Source: Anaerostipes faecalis (GTDB taxonomy: Bacteria; Bacillota; Clostridia; Lachnospirales; Lachnospiraceae). Taken from it: a DNA stretch of 64,000 nt. This document shows positions 24,845 to 35,643 of the stretch, one piece after another. How positions within the stretch are numbered: position 1 is the stretch's first letter; each line of letters begins with the position of its first letter. Below the pieces are notes generated by a model. It was not told where the DNA came from. It saw nothing but the letters and a program-made list of their open reading frames with translations, and made no database searches. Position numbers and translations under genes: made by a program. The DNA is taken from the NCBI RefSeq assembly GCF_018982945.1, contig NZ_JABRXE010000001.1:434001-498000 (forward strand). Direction: 5' to 3'.

Positions 24845-27124
24845 ATGATTCAGTTATATTCAGAAGGTGCATATCTTGTAAATGGAACAACACTTGTAAA
24901 AGAGTCCGAAAAAGAACAGTTAAATCAGATTTTAGGAAATATTCCTGCAAAAGAAGAAGCAGCAAAGAACACAATTGCCTATGGCATTTTAAAAGATCAT
25001 AATACATCGGGAAATATGGAAAAGCTTCAGATTAAGTTTGATAAGCTTACATCTCATGACATTACATTTGTAGGTATTATTCAGACTGCTAGAGCTTCAG
25101 GAATTGAAAAGTTCCCTGTTCCTTATGTATTAACAAACTGTCACAACAGCCTTTGTGCCGTTGGAGGTACTATTAATGAAGATGACCATATGTTTGGTCT
25201 GACAGCGGCTAAAAAATACGGTGGAATGTATGTGCCACCTCATCAGGCAGTTATTCATCAGTTTGCAAGAGAAATGCTTGCAGGCGGAGGTAAGATGATT
25301 CTTGGTTCTGACAGTCATACCCGTTATGGTGCTCTTGGTACAATGGCTATGGGTGAAGGTGGACCGGAACTGGTAAAACAGCTCTTAAACAGAACATATG
25401 ATATCAATATGCCAGGCGTTGTTGGTATTTATCTGAAAGGTAAACCTGTAAAAGGTGTTGGACCTCAGGACGTTGCTCTTGCCATTATCGGTGCTGTATT
25501 CGAAAAAGGATATGTGAACAACAAGGTCATGGAATTTGTTGGACCTGGAGTTTCAAACTTAAGTGCCGATTTCCGTATTGGCGTGGATGTTATGACAACA
25601 GAAACAACATGTCTTTCTTCTATTTGGAGAACAGATGATGTGATTAAAGAATTTTATGAGATTCATGGTCGTGAAGAGGAATATAAAGAATTAAATCCTG
25701 GTTCTGTTGCATACTATGATGGAATCGTAGAAGTTGACCTGGATAAAGTAAAACCTATGATTGCTATGCCGTTCCATCCTAGTAATACATATACAATCGA
25801 AGAAGTGAATGCAAATCTGGAGGATATTCTTGCAGATGTTGAAAAACGTGCATTAGTCAGTCTGGATGGAGCAGTAGATTACTCTCTTCAGAGTAAGATT
25901 CGTGATGGAAAATTATACGTTGATCAGGGAATTATTGCAGGATGTGCCGGTGGTGGATATGAAAATATCTGTGCTGCAGCTAATATTCTGAAAGGTGCAA
26001 GTATCGGATCCAATGAATTTACATTAAGCGTTTATCCGGCAAGTACTCCTATTTATATGGAACTGGTTAAGAATGGAGCAGTTGCAGATCTTATGGCTAC
26101 AGGAGCTATTGTAAAAACAGCATTCTGCGGACCATGCTTTGGAGCTGGAGATACTCCTGCAAATAATGCATTTAGTATCCGTCATTCTACAAGAAACTTC
26201 CCTAACAGAGAAGGATCTAAACTTCAGAGTGGACAGATTTCGTCTGTTGCATTGATGGATGCTCGTTCTATTGCGGCAACAGCAGCAAATCAGGGATATT
26301 TAACACCAGCTACAGATATTGAAGCAAGCGATTTTATTCCAAAATACCATTTTGATAAAACAATTTATGAAAATCGTGTATTTGACAGTAAAGGTGTTGC
26401 GGATCCATCTGTTGAAATTCAGTTTGGACCAAATATCAAAGACTGGCCGGAAATGTCTGCTTTGCCGGAAAATATGCTGTTAAAGGTTGTTTCTGAGATT
26501 CACGATCCTGTTACAACAACAGATGAACTGATTCCATCAGGAGAAACATCTTCTTATCGTTCAAATCCTTTGGGGCTTGCAGAATTTGCATTATCCAGAA
26601 AAGATCCTGCATATGTAGGTTTGGCAAAAGAAGTGCAGACTGCACAGAAAGCCATTGAAGCAGGAAAATGTCCGGCAGAAGTATTCCCTGAAGTAAAAGA
26701 TATTATGGCAGCAGTAACAGAAAAATATCCGGATGTGGATAATACAAATCTGGGTATTGGAAGTACGATCTTTGCAGTAAAACCGGGAGATGGTTCTGCT
26801 CGTGAGCAGGCAGCATCCTGCCAGAAAGTATTAGGCGGATGGGCTAATATTGCAAATGAATATGCAACAAAGAGATATCGTTCAAATCTGATCAACTGGG
26901 GAATGGTTCCATTTACCATTGAGAGAGGAGAACTTCCGTTTAAGAACAAAGATTATATCTTTATTCCTGAAATTAAGAAAGCAATCGAAGATAAATTGAC
27001 AGAAATTCCTGCTTTTGTAGTAAATGAAGGAATGAAAGAAATTACTTTGACACTCGGTGAATTAACCGATGATGAAAGAGAAATCATCCTAAAAGGATGT
27101 TTGATAAACTATTATAGAGATTAA
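24845..27124 (+). CDS. Aconitase-family hydratase (YbhJ-like)
   Basis: The 759-residue aconitase-superfamily protein is close to E. coli YbhJ in length. It has the expected iron-sulfur cluster cysteines in NCHNS and CGPCFG, the [12 protein letters not shown] motif, and a C-terminal swivel domain (about 600-759) with the substrate-binding [12 protein letters not shown] segment. It should perform a dehydration/rehydration on a tri- or dicarboxylic acid, but the true substrate is not established for this subgroup. A strong AGGAGG site precedes the ATG. An NhaC-family antiporter gene follows after 14 bases. Confidence 0.85.
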   Translation: MIQLYSEGAYLVNGTTLVKESEKEQLNQILGNIPAKEEAAKNTIAYGILKDHNTSGNMEKLQIKFDKLTSHDITFVGIIQTARASGIEKFPVPYVLTNCHNSLCAVGGTINEDDHMFGLTAAKKYGGMYVPPHQAVIHQFAREMLAGGGKMILGSDSHTRYGALGTMAMGEGGPELVKQLLNRTYDINMPGVVGIYLKGKPVKGVGPQDVALAIIGAVFEKGYVNNKVMEFVGPGVSNLSADFRIGVDVMTTETTCLSSIWRTDDVIKEFYEIHGREEEYKELNPGSVAYYDGIVEVDLDKVKPMIAMPFHPSNTYTIEEVNANLEDILADVEKRALVSLDGAVDYSLQSKIRDGKLYVDQGIIAGCAGGGYENICAAANILKGASIGSNEFTLSVYPASTPIYMELVKNGAVADLMATGAIVKTAFCGPCFGAGDTPANNAFSIRHSTRNFPNREGSKLQSGQISSVALMDARSIAATAANQGYLTPATDIEASDFIPKYHFDKTIYENRVFDSKGVADPSVEIQFGPNIKDWPEMSALPENMLLKVVSEIHDPVTTTDELIPSGETSSYRSNPLGLAEFALSRKDPAYVGLAKEVQTAQKAIEAGKCPAEVFPEVKDIMAAVTEKYPDVDNTNLGIGSTIFAVKPGDGSAREQAASCQKVLGGWANIANEYATKRYRSNLINWGMVPFTIERGELPFKNKDYIFIPEIKKAIEDKLTEIPAFVVNEGMKEITLTLGELTDDEREIILKGCLINYYRD

Positions 27125-27138
27125 GGAGTAAATTACAA

Positions 27139-28620
27139 ATGACAGGTACGTTTTGGGCAATATTGCCACCGGTAATTGCCATTGTTTTGGCATTAATAAC
27201 AAAGGAGGTATATTTATCCCTGATGATAGGGATCGCATCAGGTGCCCTTATGTACCATGGATTTCATCCAATTAAGGCAATGGACACAATCTTTACGATT
27301 ATGTCCGGTAAGATTGGGGATAACTGTGATATACTGATTTTTCTCGTACTGCTTGGTATTTTGGTTGCTCTGATTACAAAATCAGGGGCATCCAGAGCCT
27401 ATGGGAAATGGGCATCCAGAGCAATCCGGACAAAAAGACAGGCACTGTTTGCAACAGTTTGTCTCGGGGTGGTAATTTTTGTTGATGATTATTTTAATTG
27501 TCTTACAGTAGGAACTGTTATGCGCCCGGTAACTGATAAATATAAAATTACGAGAGCAAAACTGGCATATGTTATTGATGCAACTGCAGCACCAGTGTGT
27601 ATAATTGCACCAATATCCAGCTGGGCAGCGGCAGTTGGTTCTTCACTTCCGGAAGGATGTAATATTGATGGCTTTTCTTTGTTTATCAAAGCTATTCCAT
27701 TTAATTATTATGCACTGCTTACATTGGCTTTTCTTATATTTATGATTATAACCAATGCTGATTATTCTAAGATGAAGCAGTATGAAATGACACATGAGAC
27801 AGAAGAACTTGCAGTGAATAAAGAAGATGAAGTTCAGATTGTGGGACAGGGAAAAGTAATTGATCTGATTTTGCCTATTGCTTTTCTGATTTTATCCTGT
27901 ATTACATTTATGCTATATACAGGTGGATTTTTTAAAGGTGCGTCTGTTGTTGATGCATTTGCCAATTGTTCCAGTGCAAGAAGTCTTGTACTTGGCTCGT
28001 TTCTTACATTGATTTTTACTTTTATTTTATATATTCCTAGGAAAATCATTGCTTTTGTTGACTATTGCGGAAGTTTTGTACAGGGATTTAAGGCTATGAC
28101 ATCAGCAATTATGATTTTGTGTCTTGCCTGGTCCCTGTCAGGAATTTGCAGTGAACAATATTTAAATATTCAGGGATTTGTTAAAACAGCGATTGGTGGA
28201 AGTACTATGGCGGTCGTTGTTATGCCATTGGCATTTTTCCTTATAGCGTTAGGTCTTGCCTTTGCAACAGGTACTTCATGGGGAACTTTTGGAATTCTTA
28301 TTCCGATTTCTGTTACAATCTTAGGCGGAAATATGATGATGATGTCAGTCTGTGTTGGTTCTATTTTAGCAGGTGCGGTATGTGGAGATCATATTTCTCC
28401 AATTTCCGATACAACGATTTTATCATCCGCCGGAGCACAATGTAAGCATATTGATCATGTTTCGACACAGATGCCATATGCATTTACTGTTGCGGGATGT
28501 GCAGCAGCAGGATATGTAACGGCAGGTATAACATCAAATGGATTTATCGGACTTGCCGTTTCGGCAGTATTTCTTGCTTTGGTTATGGGAGTTATTTTAT
28601 TTAAAAGAGATCGGGGATAG
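27139..28620 (+). CDS. NhaC-family Na+/H+ antiporter
   Basis: The 493-residue membrane protein has about 11-13 segments and the NhaC family pattern, including DDYFNCLTVGTVMRPV, APISSWAAAVGS, GTSWGTFGILIPI and CGDHISPISDTTILSSAGAQC. Members exchange Na+ for H+, or Na+-lactate for malate. Sitting directly behind a hydratase for an organic acid, it may carry that enzyme's substrate or product instead of being a pure pH pump. This is inference. The moxR-type gene starts 3 bases after its stop. Confidence 0.88.
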   Translation: MTGTFWAILPPVIAIVLALITKEVYLSLMIGIASGALMYHGFHPIKAMDTIFTIMSGKIGDNCDILIFLVLLGILVALITKSGASRAYGKWASRAIRTKRQALFATVCLGVVIFVDDYFNCLTVGTVMRPVTDKYKITRAKLAYVIDATAAPVCIIAPISSWAAAVGSSLPEGCNIDGFSLFIKAIPFNYYALLTLAFLIFMIITNADYSKMKQYEMTHETEELAVNKEDEVQIVGQGKVIDLILPIAFLILSCITFMLYTGGFFKGASVVDAFANCSSARSLVLGSFLTLIFTFILYIPRKIIAFVDYCGSFVQGFKAMTSAIMILCLAWSLSGICSEQYLNIQGFVKTAIGGSTMAVVVMPLAFFLIALGLAFATGTSWGTFGILIPISVTILGGNMMMMSVCVGSILAGAVCGDHISPISDTTILSSAGAQCKHIDHVSTQMPYAFTVAGCAAAGYVTAGITSNGFIGLAVSAVFLALVMGVILFKRDRG

Positions 28621-28623
28621 AGT

Positions 28624-29574
28624 ATGAAAGAGATATATATCTGTCAGAAGGCCCAAAGAGCCATGGGTGAGATAGAAAAAGTGATCATAGGAAAAAGCAG
28701 GATTATTCGTCAGGTTATGACTGCTATTATTGCAAGCGGACATATTCTGATTGAAGATATTCCTGGAGTCGGTAAAACAACTCTGGCTTTGGCATTTTCA
28801 AAAGTGCTTGGATTGGATTACCAGAGAATTCAGTTTACTCCAGATGTCATGCCGGCGGATATTGTAGGGTTTTCTGTGTACAAGCCTGAAATAGGTTCAT
28901 TTGAATATCAGAAGGGTGGGGCAATGACCAATTTGCTTTTGGCTGATGAAATCAACCGTACTTCACCTAAAACACAGTCAGCTCTTCTGGAGGCCATGGA
29001 AGAAGGAAAGATAACCGTCGATGGAATTACCAGAGAATTACCACAGCCTTATGTAGTTATTGCAACACAGAACCCAATTGGTTCCATCGGAACACATTCT
29101 CTTCCTGAATCTCAGATGGATCGCTTTATGATCCGGATTTCTATGGGTTATCCTGATTATGAAAGTGAAGTATCCATGTTAAAACAAGGAAGAGTCAACG
29201 TGGCAATTGATCAGATCATAGAAAAGATAACGGCAGAAGAGTTGATAGAAATTCGGCAGGAAGTTGAAGAAATATATGTTCATGAGGATATATATCGATA
29301 TATTGTTACTCTTGCCAACGCCACAAGAAATTCCAGAAATCTTGATCTTGGCTTAAGTCCAAGAGGAACGATTGCTTTGCTTCGGATGGCCAAGGCGAAT
29401 GCGTATCTCTCCAATCGCACATATTTGATTCCGGAAGACATTAAACAGGTGTTTTTTGTAACAGCCGGTCATCGTGTGATAAAAAGTAAAGAGGCTAAAA
29501 TTCAGAGAAAGGCCAACGGAGATATATTAAAAGAAATTATGAAATCGGTTCCGTTACCAAAAGGGAACCAGTGA
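28624..29574 (+). CDS. MoxR-family AAA+ ATPase
   Basis: The 316-residue protein has Walker A (GVGKTTLA, about residue 48), Walker B (LLADEINR), a sensor region with ATQNPIG and a C-terminal lid with LSPRGTIALLRMAKANA. MoxR ATPases act as chaperone-like partners of DUF58 and transglutaminase-domain proteins, whose genes follow in order. The assembly's target in this organism is unknown. The start lies 3 bases after the antiporter stop, so translation is likely coupled. Confidence 0.92.
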   Translation: MKEIYICQKAQRAMGEIEKVIIGKSRIIRQVMTAIIASGHILIEDIPGVGKTTLALAFSKVLGLDYQRIQFTPDVMPADIVGFSVYKPEIGSFEYQKGGAMTNLLLADEINRTSPKTQSALLEAMEEGKITVDGITRELPQPYVVIATQNPIGSIGTHSLPESQMDRFMIRISMGYPDYESEVSMLKQGRVNVAIDQIIEKITAEELIEIRQEVEEIYVHEDIYRYIVTLANATRNSRNLDLGLSPRGTIALLRMAKANAYLSNRTYLIPEDIKQVFFVTAGHRVIKSKEAKIQRKANGDILKEIMKSVPLPKGNQ

Positions 29575-29582
29575 GGTAGATT

Positions 29583-30527
29583 ATGTATTTCATTATAATG
29601 ATACTTTGCATAATTTATTGGGTAATATATGGGAACTTGATTGGGGGATGTCTGACGGCATCCCTGTTTCTTGTTCTCTTTTTTTCTATCTGTTTTGCAA
29701 AACGGGAAAAGAATATTATTAATCTGTCGATGGAACCAAAAGAACGGATCATTAGCGAAGAAGAAAAAATGGAAATGATAATAGAACTGACAGGAAAGCT
29801 TTTCCGAAATTCAAGATATTGTGAAGTAGAATACATTGTAGAATCTTCTTTAGGTAAAAAAAAGGAAAAAAGGAAATTTTGTTTTTTGTGGGGGAAAAGT
29901 GAAATAAGACCAGTTATCATAGATGAATTATGTACAGAATGTGATTTTTACAGAATTAGATTTACAGAATTGAAATGGAAAGATCTAACTGGTCTTTATG
30001 CAGTAAAAAAAACTATAAATAACGTCGAGGATTTTCTTGTGATGCCAAAAAAATTTTCTATGGAAAACATGAATAATCAATACCAGATGAAGGAAGAACA
30101 ACAGAGTCCTTTTGAATACGACGGAATCAGAGATTATCACCCTGGTGATAAGCTTTCAAGAATTCATTGGAAAATATTTGCAGGTAAAGGTGATTTGTTT
30201 GTAAGAGAGTCAGGAGAAGAAAAATCGGAAACAGCTAATATTGTATTGAGTCTTAGAAAAGTAAAGCAAAATCAGTATTCGGATTATTTTTCAACTTTTT
30301 ATTCTGTTGCCCAGTTTTTCCTTGATCACAATATTCATTTAAATATTTATTTTGGTAATTCATTTATGAAATTGGAATCAATAGATCAATACGAAGAATT
30401 ATTTACAAAAATTTTTTGTGAGGACTTATGGGTAGATAAGTGTACAGATGAAGCTGATGGATTACAGATATTTGTTTCAAAGGGTAGACAAACGGTTGAA
30501 GATTATGCATACGACATGGAGATATAA
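29583..30527 (+). CDS. DUF58-domain protein
   Basis: The 314-residue protein has two membrane segments near the N-terminus (about 1-15 and 19-36) and the DUF58 signature DYHPGDKLSRIHWK at about residues 184-197. DUF58 has a von Willebrand factor A-like fold and is normally encoded between a MoxR ATPase and a transglutaminase, as here. It is 8 bases after the ATPase gene and abuts the next gene. Its molecular role is not established. Confidence 0.88.
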   Translation: MYFIIMILCIIYWVIYGNLIGGCLTASLFLVLFFSICFAKREKNIINLSMEPKERIISEEEKMEMIIELTGKLFRNSRYCEVEYIVESSLGKKKEKRKFCFLWGKSEIRPVIIDELCTECDFYRIRFTELKWKDLTGLYAVKKTINNVEDFLVMPKKFSMENMNNQYQMKEEQQSPFEYDGIRDYHPGDKLSRIHWKIFAGKGDLFVRESGEEKSETANIVLSLRKVKQNQYSDYFSTFYSVAQFFLDHNIHLNIYFGNSFMKLESIDQYEELFTKIFCEDLWVDKCTDEADGLQIFVSKGRQTVEDYAYDMEI

Positions 30528-32555
30528 ATGAAGATTAGTAAAAATGAAATAGCTGAATATATTATGTTTGCATTGATTTTTTTTGCAATGATTCAAAGTA
30601 TTTTTGATGGATTTTCTATTAAACAGTATCACTGGATTCTGGCTTTTTCAGGTATGGCAGTTCTTTTGGTTTCTTGTATTTTGATGGATTATTTTTCATG
30701 GATTGTTCCGTGTTACATATTTTTAATTTCAGGAATGATCGCTTTGAAAAAATCAGAATTGCTTAATGGATTTCAGATTATAATTAACAAGATAGTTGAT
30801 GCAATTAATCAGAATATGGATTTGGGATTTTATTATTATATTTCTGTTGATTTAGAGCATAGCAGAATTGATAGTGTGATTGCAATTATTTTCTTCTTTG
30901 TATGTGCGGGATTACTGATAGGACTTATGAGACGAAAACCTTTTCCTCTTTTTATTGTTACATGTATTTTTCAGATAATTATAATGATTATGGCCCCATA
31001 TGGAGTAACTTCTCCTTTTTTGTTATTTCTTGGTGCATGGATAGGATATTATAATTTGAAAAATAATAAAGTATATTTTGGAATTATAATATTCAGTTTG
31101 TTTATACTGGCTGTGATTCCACTTTATTTTTATGAACAGATTTCAATTCCAAAAGAAACATCTGCAAAGCGATGGTCGCTATTAAAAATTCGAAAAGTGA
31201 TGCAAGGTAATGATTATGAAGTGAATGGTGGAGTTGGAAATGGTAAGATTGGTGGAGTTGGGGCTGTTTCTCCATCGGGTGTCAAACTTTTTGAGGCTTC
31301 ATCAGATGATGAAAATACGTTATATTTGAAAAGTTTCGTAAGTGGAGATTATCAAAATGGACAATGGATGAAGAAAAAGGAAGACACATTAATTTTTGCA
31401 GGAGAACCGGCAATAGGACTTCCGTTTTTGTTCCCGGAATTAAAGATTAATCAGTTAATGCCTTTAAAAAGTCAGAGAGAGTTATTTACAGGAGATTCCA
31501 ATCTTAGTATCAAATATCAGAAAATAAATGATCATGCATTGCTGATACCGTATTATGCAGATTTGAATCAATTAAATGGAGAAATATCCGGTGACAGGAT
31601 GATGACAAAAAATGTAGCAGAAAGCTCGTATAATGTCAGATATTATAGTGTGAAAAACTGGGATCTTTTAGTAAAACAGGAAGGAATGGTTCAAGAAGAA
31701 CTGATTTTTGATTTAAAAGACACTGTTTTAGAAGAAAATTATTTTCGTGCTATGGAAGAATATCAGTGTTATATAGAAGAAAAATATCTGGATGTGCCCC
31801 AAAACATTAAAGAAAAACTTCAGAATAAATACTTAAACCAGATTTCTGGAAACAGCAAATATGAAATCATTGATAATGTTCGGACATTTTTAAAAGAAAA
31901 TTATCAATATACCTATCGTCCTGGTTTGACACCTGATGGAAAGGATCCGGTTCTTTTCTTTCTAGATGAAAAGAAAAAAGGATTCTGTACCCAGTATGCT
32001 TCAGCAGCAGTCTTTCTCCTGCGAAGTGCTGGAGTTCCGGCAAGGTATGTGGAAGGTTATAAAATAAGAAAGGAACAATGGATTAACGGAAAAGCTCAGG
32101 TGACTGATTATGATGCTCATGCATGGGCAGAAGTTTATGTTACAAATGTGGGATGGATTCCGATAGATGTCACTGGTACATTCACTGGAGAAAAAAACTA
32201 TCAGAGTTTACAAAAAAAAGAGGAAGAAACAAAGTTTATCAGGAGGTCAAAAAGAGAAATTATCAGTAATGTTAAGGAAATTGTAACATTTATTTTGATA
32301 GCTGGTTGTATTACAGTTCTGCTTATTTTAACTAAAATGTTACAAAAAAAATATCAGTGGAAAAAGTTAAATAATCGAGAGAAAATAATTTATTATGAAA
32401 GCAGACTAAACGATAAAAATGCTGCAAAACAAAGTAAAATGGTGAATAGACTTGCTTATGAAATCATTCAGAAAGCAAAATTCAGTCAGTTGGATATAAC
32501 TGATGAAGAGGTAAGGTTTATGAAACGCTATGTGAATGTACAAAAAAAGAAATAA
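30528..32555 (+). CDS. TgpA-like membrane transglutaminase-domain protein
   Basis: The 675-residue protein starts with about six membrane segments (to about residue 205). A large extracellular region carries a transglutaminase-like core: catalytic Cys in GFCTQYAS, His in DAHAWAEVYV and Asp in PIDVTG. Another membrane segment (about 585-605) and a short cytoplasmic tail follow. It completes the moxR-DUF58-transglutaminase module and presumably acts on proteins or peptides outside the membrane. The start codon follows the DUF58 stop with no gap. Confidence 0.9.
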   Translation: MKISKNEIAEYIMFALIFFAMIQSIFDGFSIKQYHWILAFSGMAVLLVSCILMDYFSWIVPCYIFLISGMIALKKSELLNGFQIIINKIVDAINQNMDLGFYYYISVDLEHSRIDSVIAIIFFFVCAGLLIGLMRRKPFPLFIVTCIFQIIIMIMAPYGVTSPFLLFLGAWIGYYNLKNNKVYFGIIIFSLFILAVIPLYFYEQISIPKETSAKRWSLLKIRKVMQGNDYEVNGGVGNGKIGGVGAVSPSGVKLFEASSDDENTLYLKSFVSGDYQNGQWMKKKEDTLIFAGEPAIGLPFLFPELKINQLMPLKSQRELFTGDSNLSIKYQKINDHALLIPYYADLNQLNGEISGDRMMTKNVAESSYNVRYYSVKNWDLLVKQEGMVQEELIFDLKDTVLEENYFRAMEEYQCYIEEKYLDVPQNIKEKLQNKYLNQISGNSKYEIIDNVRTFLKENYQYTYRPGLTPDGKDPVLFFLDEKKKGFCTQYASAAVFLLRSAGVPARYVEGYKIRKEQWINGKAQVTDYDAHAWAEVYVTNVGWIPIDVTGTFTGEKNYQSLQKKEEETKFIRRSKREIISNVKEIVTFILIAGCITVLLILTKMLQKKYQWKKLNNREKIIYYESRLNDKNAAKQSKMVNRLAYEIIQKAKFSQLDITDEEVRFMKRYVNVQKKK

Positions 32556-32600
32556 ATATTACATAAATGTTACGAATGATGAAAAAAACTTAAAAAACTC

Positions 32601-32630
32601 TTGACAAATTATTGAGTTATAGTGTAGAAT
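32601..32630 (+). promoter_or_regulatory. Promoter of the NlpC/P60 gene
   Basis: TTGACA (32601-32606) and TAGAAT (32625-32630) are 18 bases apart. The -10 box overlaps the first in-frame ATG (32629), which argues that translation starts further on, at 32695. Confidence 0.65.
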
Positions 32631-32694
32631 GTTAAATGTTAAGAGAAACAAAAGAAACAAATTCTACAAGAATAACAATATATCAGGAGAAAGT

Positions 32695-33156
32695 ATGAAA
32701 CGATTATTTGCAAAAACATTAGTTTTGGTTATGATGGCGGCAGCAACTTTTACAATGACAGTACATACTAGTGAAGCAGATGCACAGGCAGCATCAAAAG
32801 GACAGAAAGTTGTTAATTATGCAAAGAAATTTGTTGGAAATAAGTATAAATATGGTGGTTCCAGTTTAACAAGAGGAACAGATTGTTCCGGATTTACAAT
32901 GTCTGTATACCGTAAATTTGGGAAAAGACTTCCTCATTCATCCAGTGGACAGAGAAGTGTTGGTAAGAAGGTTAAAGGCGGATTGAAAAATGCTAAACCA
33001 GGAGATATCATTTGTTACAGCGGACATGTGGCGATTTATATTGGAAATAACAAAATTGTTCATGCTAGCAATTCTGCTCCATATCCAAGAGGTGGAATTA
33101 AAATTTCAAATAATGCAAGATACAGAAAGATTGTTACAGTCAGAAGAATTTTTTAA
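32695..33156 (+). CDS. Secreted NlpC/P60 endopeptidase
   Basis: The product has 153 residues, with a signal peptide (about 1-33, ending near AQAA) and a single NlpC/P60 domain. The catalytic triad candidates are C64 in DCSGF, H111 in GHVAIYIG and H123 in VHAS. There is no separate cell-wall binding domain. It should cut peptidoglycan stem peptides. ATG 32695 follows AGGAGA by 4 bases, and the promoter position rules out the longer frame. Confidence 0.9.
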   Translation: MKRLFAKTLVLVMMAAATFTMTVHTSEADAQAASKGQKVVNYAKKFVGNKYKYGGSSLTRGTDCSGFTMSVYRKFGKRLPHSSSGQRSVGKKVKGGLKNAKPGDIICYSGHVAIYIGNNKIVHASNSAPYPRGGIKISNNARYRKIVTVRRIF

Positions 33157-33173
33157 TAAGAAGATAAAGAATG

Positions 33174-33210
33174 AAACCTTATAGACATGTTAATGTTTAT
33201 AAGGTTTTCT
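33174..33210 (+). terminator. Terminator after the NlpC/P60 gene
   Basis: AAACCTTATA (33174-33183) pairs with TATAAGGTTT (33198-33207). The following T run is short. Confidence 0.55.
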
Positions 33211-33304
33211 CTTGCTTGACAGCATAAAGGTGAACATATTATAATTTTATGGAATACTTTGATATTTAAAATAGATGATTACAGTAAATGAAAGGGAGAA
33301 TATT

Positions 33305-34498
33305 ATGGTTATTAGTCCAAAAGTAAAAGATTTCTTATGTCTGACTGCTCATCCAGAAGGATGTAAAAAGAATGTTGAAAATCAGATTTCCTATGTCTGT
33401 TCAAAGAATTCAGCAATTCCTGGAACAGCAAAAAAAGTACTGGTTATCGGATGCTCTACCGGGTATGGACTTGCATCCAGAATCGTAGCAACTTTTGGAT
33501 GTCATGCAGATACATTGGGAATTATGTTTGAAAGACCATCTAATGGAAAGAAGACCGCAACACCTGGATGGTATAATACAGCAGCATTTGAAGAATTTGC
33601 AGGAAAAGAAGGTTATTACGCAAAAACTATTAACGGAGATGCCTTTTCAAAAGAAATAAAGGATCTGACCATAGAGACGATTCGTAAGGATATGGGACAG
33701 GTTGACACTGTAATTTACAGTCTTGCCGCACCAAGAAGAACTGCACCGGACGGAATAACATACCGTTCTGTGTTAAAAACAACAGGAGAGGATTTTACCA
33801 ATAAAAATCTGAATCTGAAAGACAATACCATTGGAATGAAGACGATTCCTGCTGCAAATGAAGATGAAATTAATGCCACAGTTAAAGTTATGGGTGGTGA
33901 AGACTGGAAGCTTTGGATCGATGCATTAAGTGAAGCAGGAGTACTGGCAGAAAATGCTGTAACAGTAGCTTACTCCTACATTGGTTCTGAACTGACTTAT
34001 CCGATTTATTTTGAAGGAACCATTGGTGCTGCTAAAAAGCATTTACATAAGACCGCAGATGAAATCTGTGATGATTATAAGGAACAGGGTGTGAAGGCTT
34101 ATGTTTCTGTTAATAAGGGATTAGTTACTCAGGCAAGCTCAGCGATTCCAATTGTTCCATTATATATGTCTGTTCTCTATAAAGTAATGAAAGAAAAAAA
34201 TGTCCATGAAGGATGTATCGAACAGATTGAAAGGCTGTTTGCTCAGAAAAAACTTCTGACAGATGCAGTGACAGATGAAAATGGATGGATTCGATTGGAT
34301 GACTGGGAACTTAGAGATGATGTTCAGGAAGAAGTGAAAAGAAGATGGGAAGATCTTAATTCAGATAATGTAAAAGAAATGGCTGATATTGATGGATACT
34401 GGGAAGACTTCTATCAAATGTTTGGATTTGATGAAGAAGGTGTAGACTATGAAGCAGATGTTGATCCGGTAGTTCCGGTAGCAAGTATCGAAGGATAG
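33305..34498 (+). CDS. fabV: FabV-type enoyl-ACP / trans-2-enoyl-CoA reductase
   Basis: The product, about 397 residues, reduces trans-2-enoyl-ACP or enoyl-CoA with NADH. It has the NAD-binding IGCSTGYGLASRI motif, the family opening VISPKVKDFLCLTAHPEGC, and the catalytic Tyr-x8-Lys in YFEGTIGAAK. I start at ATG 33305 after an AAAGGGAG site, because the start at 33275 has no site. FabV usually replaces FabI in fatty-acid synthesis, and TER-like relatives act in crotonyl-CoA reduction, which the motifs cannot separate. The RNase gene follows after 2 bases. Confidence 0.92.
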   Translation: MVISPKVKDFLCLTAHPEGCKKNVENQISYVCSKNSAIPGTAKKVLVIGCSTGYGLASRIVATFGCHADTLGIMFERPSNGKKTATPGWYNTAAFEEFAGKEGYYAKTINGDAFSKEIKDLTIETIRKDMGQVDTVIYSLAAPRRTAPDGITYRSVLKTTGEDFTNKNLNLKDNTIGMKTIPAANEDEINATVKVMGGEDWKLWIDALSEAGVLAENAVTVAYSYIGSELTYPIYFEGTIGAAKKHLHKTADEICDDYKEQGVKAYVSVNKGLVTQASSAIPIVPLYMSVLYKVMKEKNVHEGCIEQIERLFAQKKLLTDAVTDENGWIRLDDWELRDDVQEEVKRRWEDLNSDNVKEMADIDGYWEDFYQMFGFDEEGVDYEADVDPVVPVASIEG

Positions 34499-34500
34499 AT

Positions 34501-35643
34501 ATGTCTACAGAAATCATTGTAACAAAAATCGACTATCAGATAGTCAGTGCATGGCTGGAAAATCATAAAATTGTTGAATTTCAATGTATATCATCCCAAG
34601 AAAAAAGTCTTGTTGGCAACATTTATATTGGCAAGGTTAAAAATATCGTAAAAAATATACGAGGAGCATTTGTTGAATTCCAAAAGGGAGAATTGGGTTA
34701 CCTTCCTCTTCGTAATGATAAATTAAAGATAGATGATGAGATTCTGGTTCAGGTAAAAAGGGAAGCTACAGAGGAAAAAAGACCCATGCTTTCTGATCGG
34801 ATTGAACTGACCGGAAAATATCTGGTGTTAACTTCTGATAAAACATCCATAGGTGTTTCTAATAAAATAAGGAAAAAGGAAACCAGACAGCAGCTGAAAA
34901 CATTTACAGAATCGCTGGTGACAGATGATTTTGGATTTATATTAAGGACAAATGCTGCCAGGGTTTCAAAGGAAGCAGTTTTGGAAGAGGCTGCAATTCT
35001 CGCTGAAAGATATCAGGAAATAATAAGAAAAAAGCAGTATAGACAGCCGTTTGTATTGCTGGATACAAATCAGAATATGAAAGACTTGATTTTATTTGGA
35101 AAAGATATAAGTCAGATTGATAAAATTATTACTGATCAGACAGATATTGAGGATTTGTTTCTAAATGAAGAAATCTGTGTTGAAATATTATCAGAAGAAG
35201 CACATGATATTGAACGGCGTTATCGCTTGAAACATTTTTTAAAAGAAGCATTATCAAAAAAAATCTGGATGAAATCAGGCGGATTTCTCTATATTGAACA
35301 GACAGAAGCAATGGCGGTAATCGATGTTAATTCCGGGAAATCTATTGGAAAAGGAAATAAAGCAGATCATGTTCGTAAAATCAATATGGAGGCGGCTAAA
35401 GAGGCAGCCAGGCAGATCAGGCTGAGAAATTTATCAGGTATTATTGTTATTGATTTTATTGATATGGAATCTGAATATGATAAGGACACATTGCTGCGGG
35501 TGATGCAGGGATATCTTAATGAAGACTCCAAAAAAGCTGTTGCAGTCGATATAACAAAATTGGGATTAATGGAATTAACCAGAAAAAAAGAAAGAAATCC
35601 ATTATTATGTCAAATAAATATTGACAAAATAGAGAAACTTTGA
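34501..35643 (+). CDS. rng: Ribonuclease E/G family protein
   Basis: The 380-residue endoribonuclease has an N-terminal S1 RNA-binding domain (IYIGKVKNIVKNIRGAFVEF, about 40-60), the 5'-sensor and RNase H-like parts, and the two metal-binding aspartates in AVIDVNSGKS and IVIDFIDM. It is shorter than E. coli RNase G (489 residues) and ends just after the MELTRKKER segment, so the zinc-link and small domains appear to be absent. It sits 2 bases after fabV. Its end overlaps the promoter of the ribosomal protein L21 operon. Confidence 0.9.
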   Translation: MSTEIIVTKIDYQIVSAWLENHKIVEFQCISSQEKSLVGNIYIGKVKNIVKNIRGAFVEFQKGELGYLPLRNDKLKIDDEILVQVKREATEEKRPMLSDRIELTGKYLVLTSDKTSIGVSNKIRKKETRQQLKTFTESLVTDDFGFILRTNAARVSKEAVLEEAAILAERYQEIIRKKQYRQPFVLLDTNQNMKDLILFGKDISQIDKIITDQTDIEDLFLNEEICVEILSEEAHDIERRYRLKHFLKEALSKKIWMKSGGFLYIEQTEAMAVIDVNSGKSIGKGNKADHVRKINMEAAKEAARQIRLRNLSGIIVIDFIDMESEYDKDTLLRVMQGYLNEDSKKAVAVDITKLGLMELTRKKERNPLLCQINIDKIEKL

